Made by a program: the position numbers and the translations under genes. A DNA stretch of 64,000 nucleotides, taken from assembly GCA_026224775.1 (NCBI GenBank), contig JAMFRP010000031.1, forward strand, positions 1 to 64,000. The letters run 5' to 3'. The stretch is from Bacteroidota bacterium (GTDB lineage Bacteria > Bacteroidota > Bacteroidia > Sphingobacteriales > Sphingobacteriaceae). This document shows positions 60,372 to 64,000 of this stretch, piece by piece (within the stretch, counting starts at the first letter, position 1; each line of letters begins with the position of its first letter). A model generated the notes under the pieces. It did no database searches and had not been told where the DNA came from. It worked only from the letters and a program-made list of their open reading frames with translations.

Positions 60372-61913
60372 TTACAAATCAAATTTAATTCCCTGTGCCA
60401 ATGGTGCTTTAACAGAATAGTTTATGGTGTTGGTTTGTCGCCTCATATAAACTTTCCATGCATCCGAACCCGACTCACGACCACCACCAGTGTCCTTTTC
60501 GCCACCGAAAGCGCCGCCTATCTCTGCTCCTGATGTACCAATATTCACGTTAGCTATTCCGCAATCAGAACCTCTGCTCGATAAAAATTGTTCTGCCTCG
60601 CGCAAATTAAGTGTCATTATGGATGATGATAATCCCTGCGGAACACCGTTTTGTAACGCTATAGCCTCATCTAATGTTGTATACCTAATTAGATAAAGTA
60701 TCGGGGCAAATGTTTCATGTTGTACAATTTTAAAATTATTCTCCACCTCGGCTATGCAGGGCTTCACATAACAGCCTGATGCATATTGCGCGCCTTCTAG
60801 CTTACCGCCTTCTACCGCGAACTTGCCACCTTCAGCTTTACATTTTTCGATAGAGTCCAGGTATAAAGCCACCGCATCCTGATCAATCAGCGGGCCCATG
60901 TGATTATTTTCATCCAACGGATCACCAATACGAATCTGCTTGTAAGCATTCACCAGTTTTTGTTTAAAAGCATCATAAACACTTTCGTGGATGATGAGCC
61001 TGCGTGTACTAGTACAGCGCTGGCCTGCGGTACCCACCGCGCCAAATACAGCGCCAACTAACGAAGTATCCAGATCAGCATTTTCGCTGATGATAATGGC
61101 ATTATTGCCACCTAATTCCAGCAAACTTTTACCCAACCTTGCCCCTACAGCTGCACCAACAGCTTTACCCATGCGGGTTGATCCCGTTGCCGAGATCAAT
61201 GGCACTCGTGTATCATTAGCCATCAGTTCGCCAATGTTACGGTCGCCGATGACAAGGCAGGATACGCCTTCTTCTATATTATGTTTTTTAAATACTGCTT
61301 GCGCGATATGCTGACAGGCGATAGCTGTTAAAGGTGTTTTTTCGGATGGTTTCCAGATGCAAACATCCCCACACACCCAGGCCAGCATAGCATTCCAGCT
61401 CCAAACCGCAACCGGGAAGTTAAATGCAGATATGATCCCTATAATCCCAAGTGGATGATATTGCTCATACATACGATGTTCTGGTCTTTCAGAGTGCATG
61501 GTTAACCCATATAACTGTCGACTTTGGCCAACAGCGAAATCGGCTATGTCAATCATCTCTTGCACTTCGCCATAGCCTTCCTGCAAGCTTTTACCCATCT
61601 CGTAGGATACCAAAGCGCCTAACTCATGCTTGTTAGCACGCAGGGATTCGCCTATCTCCCTAACTATTTCGCCACGCTTTGGCGCGGGTACAGTACGCCA
61701 GTTTTTGAAGGCTTTTGCTGCGGTTTCAATAACATGGTTATAATCGCTATCAGTAGCAAATTTTACCGATGCGATCTTTTTACCGTCAACCGGAGATAAC
61801 ACATCTTTTATAGCTGAATTGGCACTGCTCCCCCAATTGCTGCCTGTACTAAACGCCTCATTTATGTCGTTTATATGTAAATGGTTCAGAATTTTTGTTA
61901 TATCGATGCTCAT
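60372..61913 (-). CDS. Aldehyde dehydrogenase, ALDH7 (alpha-aminoadipic semialdehyde dehydrogenase) type
   Basis: 513 residues from ATG 61913; an ATG at 61931 is upstream of the probable transcript start. The catalytic Cys lies in GTAGQRCTSTRRL and the Glu in LELGGNNAI; the NAD-binding segment is ISAFNFPVAVWSWNA. This pattern, together with the C-terminal GGAFGGEKDTGGGRESGSDAWKVYMRR, marks the ALDH7A1/antiquitin group, which oxidises alpha-aminoadipic semialdehyde in lysine breakdown and related aldehydes. No other lysine-catabolism gene is near. Confidence 0.9.
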   Translation of the reverse strand: MSIDITKILNHLHINDINEAFSTGSNWGSSANSAIKDVLSPVDGKKIASVKFATDSDYNHVIETAAKAFKNWRTVPAPKRGEIVREIGESLRANKHELGALVSYEMGKSLQEGYGEVQEMIDIADFAVGQSRQLYGLTMHSERPEHRMYEQYHPLGIIGIISAFNFPVAVWSWNAMLAWVCGDVCIWKPSEKTPLTAIACQHIAQAVFKKHNIEEGVSCLVIGDRNIGELMANDTRVPLISATGSTRMGKAVGAAVGARLGKSLLELGGNNAIIISENADLDTSLVGAVFGAVGTAGQRCTSTRRLIIHESVYDAFKQKLVNAYKQIRIGDPLDENNHMGPLIDQDAVALYLDSIEKCKAEGGKFAVEGGKLEGAQYASGCYVKPCIAEVENNFKIVQHETFAPILYLIRYTTLDEAIALQNGVPQGLSSSIMTLNLREAEQFLSSRGSDCGIANVNIGTSGAEIGGAFGGEKDTGGGRESGSDAWKVYMRRQTNTINYSVKAPLAQGIKFDL

Positions 61914-61928
61914 AATGGTTACTTTTGT

Positions 61929-61936
61929 CAAAGGTA
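61929..61936 (-). promoter_or_regulatory. -7 box of the ALDH gene
   Basis: The minus strand reads TACCTTTG, an exact -7 box. The predicted transcript start (about 61924) lies between the two candidate start codons, which favours ATG 61913. A TTG at 61963-61961 is slightly far (24-base spacer) for a -33 box. Confidence 0.55.
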
Positions 61937-62103
61937 AAAATCTTTAAGGCAATTTATTATCAACTCACCGCTTGCCACAAAATGGTTTACATTTATTATC
62001 AGGCACTTGTATAAGCCGCTGTTAAATAATGTGTGTATGTTGAAAACTTAATTGCATCTTAAGATCTTTATTATTTGTAATTTAATCTCGGTTAAGGATT
62101 AAT

Positions 62104-62180
62104 AGCCCCACCCAACCCTCCCCGGTAGGGAGGGCCTTAAGAGAAAAGTCTCCCCTGCCGGGGGAGATTTAGAGGGGGCT
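62104..62180. repeat. GC-rich dispersed repeat, copy 2
   Basis: AGCCCCACCCAACCCTCCCC through GGGAGGGCCTTAA, then AAGTCTCCCC and GGGGGAGATTTAGAGGGGGC, the same arms as the copy at 16513-16601 but with shorter loops (77 bp against 89 bp). Nothing else stands out in the 306 bp between the ALDH and TPR genes. Confidence 0.8.
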
Positions 62181-62219
62181 TAAATCTTAACTGAAAACGT
62201 GTTCTGCAAACCTAATTGA

Positions 62220-63623
62220 ATGGAAGAAGAATTTGAATTTGGTTTTACCGAAGACCCAAAATTTTCGGTAGAACGGTACGAGGAAATGATTCGGAATCAC
62301 GACCAGTACTTTTTTGATGCCCAGGCGTTTGAGAACATTATCGACTACTACATCGAAAAAAATGATCCGGCAAAAGCCCTGCAAGTATCCGAGTATGCGC
62401 GCAACCAACACCCGTTTGCCGCTGTATTTTTAATAAAACAAGCCCAGCTTTTAGTGGTAACCAATCGCTCGGTAGAAGCATTTGATGCTTTGGATAAAGC
62501 CGCTATGCTGGAAGCTTCTGACCCGGATATATACCTCATCCGTGGTAATTTATACGAGAGTATGGAGCGTTTTGACGAAGCGCTGGAGAACTACGAAAAA
62601 GCTTTAAGTCTTGCCGAAGAAACCGACGAGATATTGCTGCATATTGCCTACGTTCATCAGAATATGGGTGATTACAATACAGCTATCGGTTTCCTGAAGG
62701 AATGCCTGAAACAGAATATGGAAAACCAGGACGCTTTATACGAACTGGCTTTTTGTTACGATGTAATGGACAACCAGGAAGAAAGCGTGCAGTTCTATCA
62801 ACAATATATTGATAATGAGCCGTACAGCTATGCCGCGTGGTATAACTTGGGCAACGCTTTTACTAAGCTTAGCTTATTTGAGAAAGCGATAGATGCCTAT
62901 GATTATGCCATCCTGATTAAGGATAGCTTTGCATCAGCCTACTTTAACAAAGGTAACGCCTTGGTTAATTTAGAGAAATATGCCGAAGCTATAGAGGTTT
63001 ACCGCCAGACTTTCGAATACGAGCAACCTAATGCCGACACTTATTGTGCTATTGGTGAGTGTTACGAAAAGCTGGAGCAGATGGATGATGCGCGGGCTTT
63101 CTATAAAAAATCGGTTAAAATGGATCCAAAACTCGCTGATGCCTGGTTTGGTATAGGTGTAACCCTTGATTTTGAAGAGCGTTATTTTGAAGCATTGCAT
63201 TTCTACAAAAAAGCACTTGACCTTGATATAGCTAATGCTGACTACTGGTTTGCTATTGCTGATGCTGAATACAAGTTGAAGCACCTTGCGGAATCAGAGC
63301 AAGCTTACGAGAAAGTAGTGGAGCTTAACCCGCTTGATGTAGATGCCTGGCTAGACTACTCCTCTATATTATATGAGCAGGATAGGTTGGTTGATGCGAT
63401 AGAAGTTATGTCGCAGGCTATAAAGAACAACCCCGAGGCAGCCGAATTATACTACCGCATGGTGGCCTATTTATTTGCCAAAGGCGATTATAATGAAGCG
63501 CTGAACCACCTGGAACTGGCCCTGACATCAGACCCGGAAAAGCATTACATTTTGTACGATTACCTGCCGCAATTGCAAAAGAATAAAGTGATTGTAGATA
63601 TTATTAATCGTTACACGAGATAG
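62220..63623 (+). CDS. Tetratricopeptide repeat protein
   Basis: 467 residues, no signal peptide, acidic N-terminus (MEEEFEFGFTEDP). From about residue 35 it is a nearly uninterrupted series of TPRs of 34 residues; the best are near 90-123 (PDIYLIRGNLYESMERFDEA), 124-157, 195-228 (AAWYNLGNAFTKLSLFEKA), 229-262, 298-331 and 332-365. It probably serves as a cytoplasmic protein-interaction scaffold. A function cannot be assigned. A hairpin follows its stop codon. Confidence 0.88.
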   Translation: MEEEFEFGFTEDPKFSVERYEEMIRNHDQYFFDAQAFENIIDYYIEKNDPAKALQVSEYARNQHPFAAVFLIKQAQLLVVTNRSVEAFDALDKAAMLEASDPDIYLIRGNLYESMERFDEALENYEKALSLAEETDEILLHIAYVHQNMGDYNTAIGFLKECLKQNMENQDALYELAFCYDVMDNQEESVQFYQQYIDNEPYSYAAWYNLGNAFTKLSLFEKAIDAYDYAILIKDSFASAYFNKGNALVNLEKYAEAIEVYRQTFEYEQPNADTYCAIGECYEKLEQMDDARAFYKKSVKMDPKLADAWFGIGVTLDFEERYFEALHFYKKALDLDIANADYWFAIADAEYKLKHLAESEQAYEKVVELNPLDVDAWLDYSSILYEQDRLVDAIEVMSQAIKNNPEAAELYYRMVAYLFAKGDYNEALNHLELALTSDPEKHYILYDYLPQLQKNKVIVDIINRYTR

Positions 63624-63724
63624 TGAGTGGTTGAATAGTTGATTAAGTGAGTAGTTAATAGGTTTTACAACTACTCTCCCAATGAACTACTCACTTAATC
63701 AACTATTCAACTCAATCAACTCAA
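63623..63724. repeat. Long quasi-palindrome of short repeats (locus G)
   Basis: The left arm (GTGAGTGGTTGAATAGTTGA, TTAAGTGAGTAGTT) pairs with the right arm (AACTACTCACTTAATCAACT, ATTCAACTCAATCAACT). Both arms are runs of degenerate GAGTGGTTGA/GTTGATTAA repeats. It begins at the last base of the TPR stop codon. Confidence 0.7.
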
Positions 63725-63742
63725 TATAACCAAAAACTTACC

Positions 63743-63771
63743 TTGCTTTTTGGTTTTTTTTTTGAACTTTG
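63743..63771 (+). promoter_or_regulatory. Possible comA promoter
   Basis: TTG (63743-63745), 18-base spacer, GAACTTTG (63764-63771), one mismatch in the TA of the -7 box. The start would be near 63775, about 39 bases before the ATG at 63814. A second -7-like CTACTTTG lies at 63801-63808. Confidence 0.4.
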
Positions 63772-63813
63772 CGGCCGAATATTTATTAGCATCAGGCTAC
63801 CTACTTTGTTTTT

Positions 63814-64000
63814 ATGAATTACCACATCAATAATATCCCCGAGCGCACTTTTAAACCCCGAAACAGTGGCATCACCATGGTTATGGATAAAGGCCTTAGC
63901 GTACGCCAGGCCGAGGATTTTATCGAGGTTGCCGGTGTACATAGCGACATTATTAAATTGGGCTGGGCCACATCATACGTCACCCCTAAGCTTGATGACA
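63814..64000 (+). CDS. comA: Phosphosulfolactate synthase, ComA family (partial, runs off the window)
   Basis: The first 62 residues are present, starting MNYHINNIPERTFKPRNSG. The stretch GITMVMDKGLSVRQAEDFIE and IIKLGWATSYVTP matches the N-terminus of the ComA family (TIM-barrel), which joins sulfite to phosphoenolpyruvate to form phosphosulfolactate, the first step of coenzyme M synthesis in methanogens. Bacteroidota do not make coenzyme M; a role in sulfonate or sulfonolipid metabolism is a guess. The 3' end is outside the window. Confidence 0.82.
   Translation, partial: MNYHINNIPERTFKPRNSGITMVMDKGLSVRQAEDFIEVAGVHSDIIKLGWATSYVTPKLDD

Noticed and set aside
63721..63942. 73-codon minus-strand open frame at the right edge
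   Set aside because: It is antisense to the comA start, whose protein is clearly recognisable, and runs into the hairpin at 63623-63724.

Overview
The window looks like chromosomal DNA of a Bacteroidota, most likely a Sphingobacteriaceae member of the Mucilaginibacter/Pedobacter type. The gene content supports this: Bacteroidota-type omega subunit, DUF4835, GldB, an alternative complex III operon joined to an aa3-type oxidase, and a ComA-like phosphosulfolactate synthase. So do recurring TTG/TTTG-N17-23-TAnnTTTG promoters and the general lack of Shine-Dalgarno sequences. The genus is an inference, because only about 24 bases of 16S rRNA are present.

Layout. 1-1220: the 5' end of a 16S gene (minus strand), its leader, three tandem rRNA promoters and a TA-rich tract. 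1221-4704: bamD, rpoZ, coaBC and a DUF4835 gene. 4705-7328: repeats, then a BlaI-type repressor with a perfect palindromic operator and a BlaR1/M56 antirepressor with a repetitive C-terminal domain. 7378-12687: recN, a TonB-C protein, fabI, a lipoprotein and a carboxypeptidase-regulatory-domain protein. 12759-18419: clpC, aquaporin, ettA. 18445-19277: a Y1/HUH (RAYT-like) transposase with a palindrome upstream and an array of small hairpins downstream. 19304-25361: lipoprotein, phosphoesterase, YkuK-like, TlpA-like, SRPBCC, gldB, nadE. 25505-29757: an S9-peptidase-like lipoprotein lacking its nucleophile, in an operon with a histidine kinase and response regulator. 29900-35301: TPR, DUF4286, phosphoesterase, OmpA-like, DUF2461, DUF983 and a small membrane protein. 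35326-51855: a 16.5-kb respiratory block. 52160-64000: deoxyhypusine-synthase-like protein, outer-membrane barrel, methyltransferase, SirB1-like, pdhB, glycosyltransferase, subtilase, ALDH7, TPR, and a partial comA at the edge.

The respiratory block reads leftward: actA-B-C-D-E-F, ctaC, ctaD, then ctaA, ctaB, two subunit-III genes, subunit IV, SCO, DUF420 and a small CxxC membrane protein. It encodes a quinol:cytochrome c reductase (ACIII), a heme-copper oxidase, heme A synthesis and CuA loading, which is close to a complete quinol-to-oxygen electron path.

The intergenic DNA holds several dispersed palindromic families: an 86-bp element (three full-length copies and one degenerate), an 81-bp and a 93-bp palindrome, a GC-rich element (two copies), and TTACGAAGTTTT palindromes (two copies, one next to the transposase). 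There are also seven long hairpins after stop codons whose arms are built from short degenerate repeats private to each locus. No tRNA gene or CRISPR array was seen.
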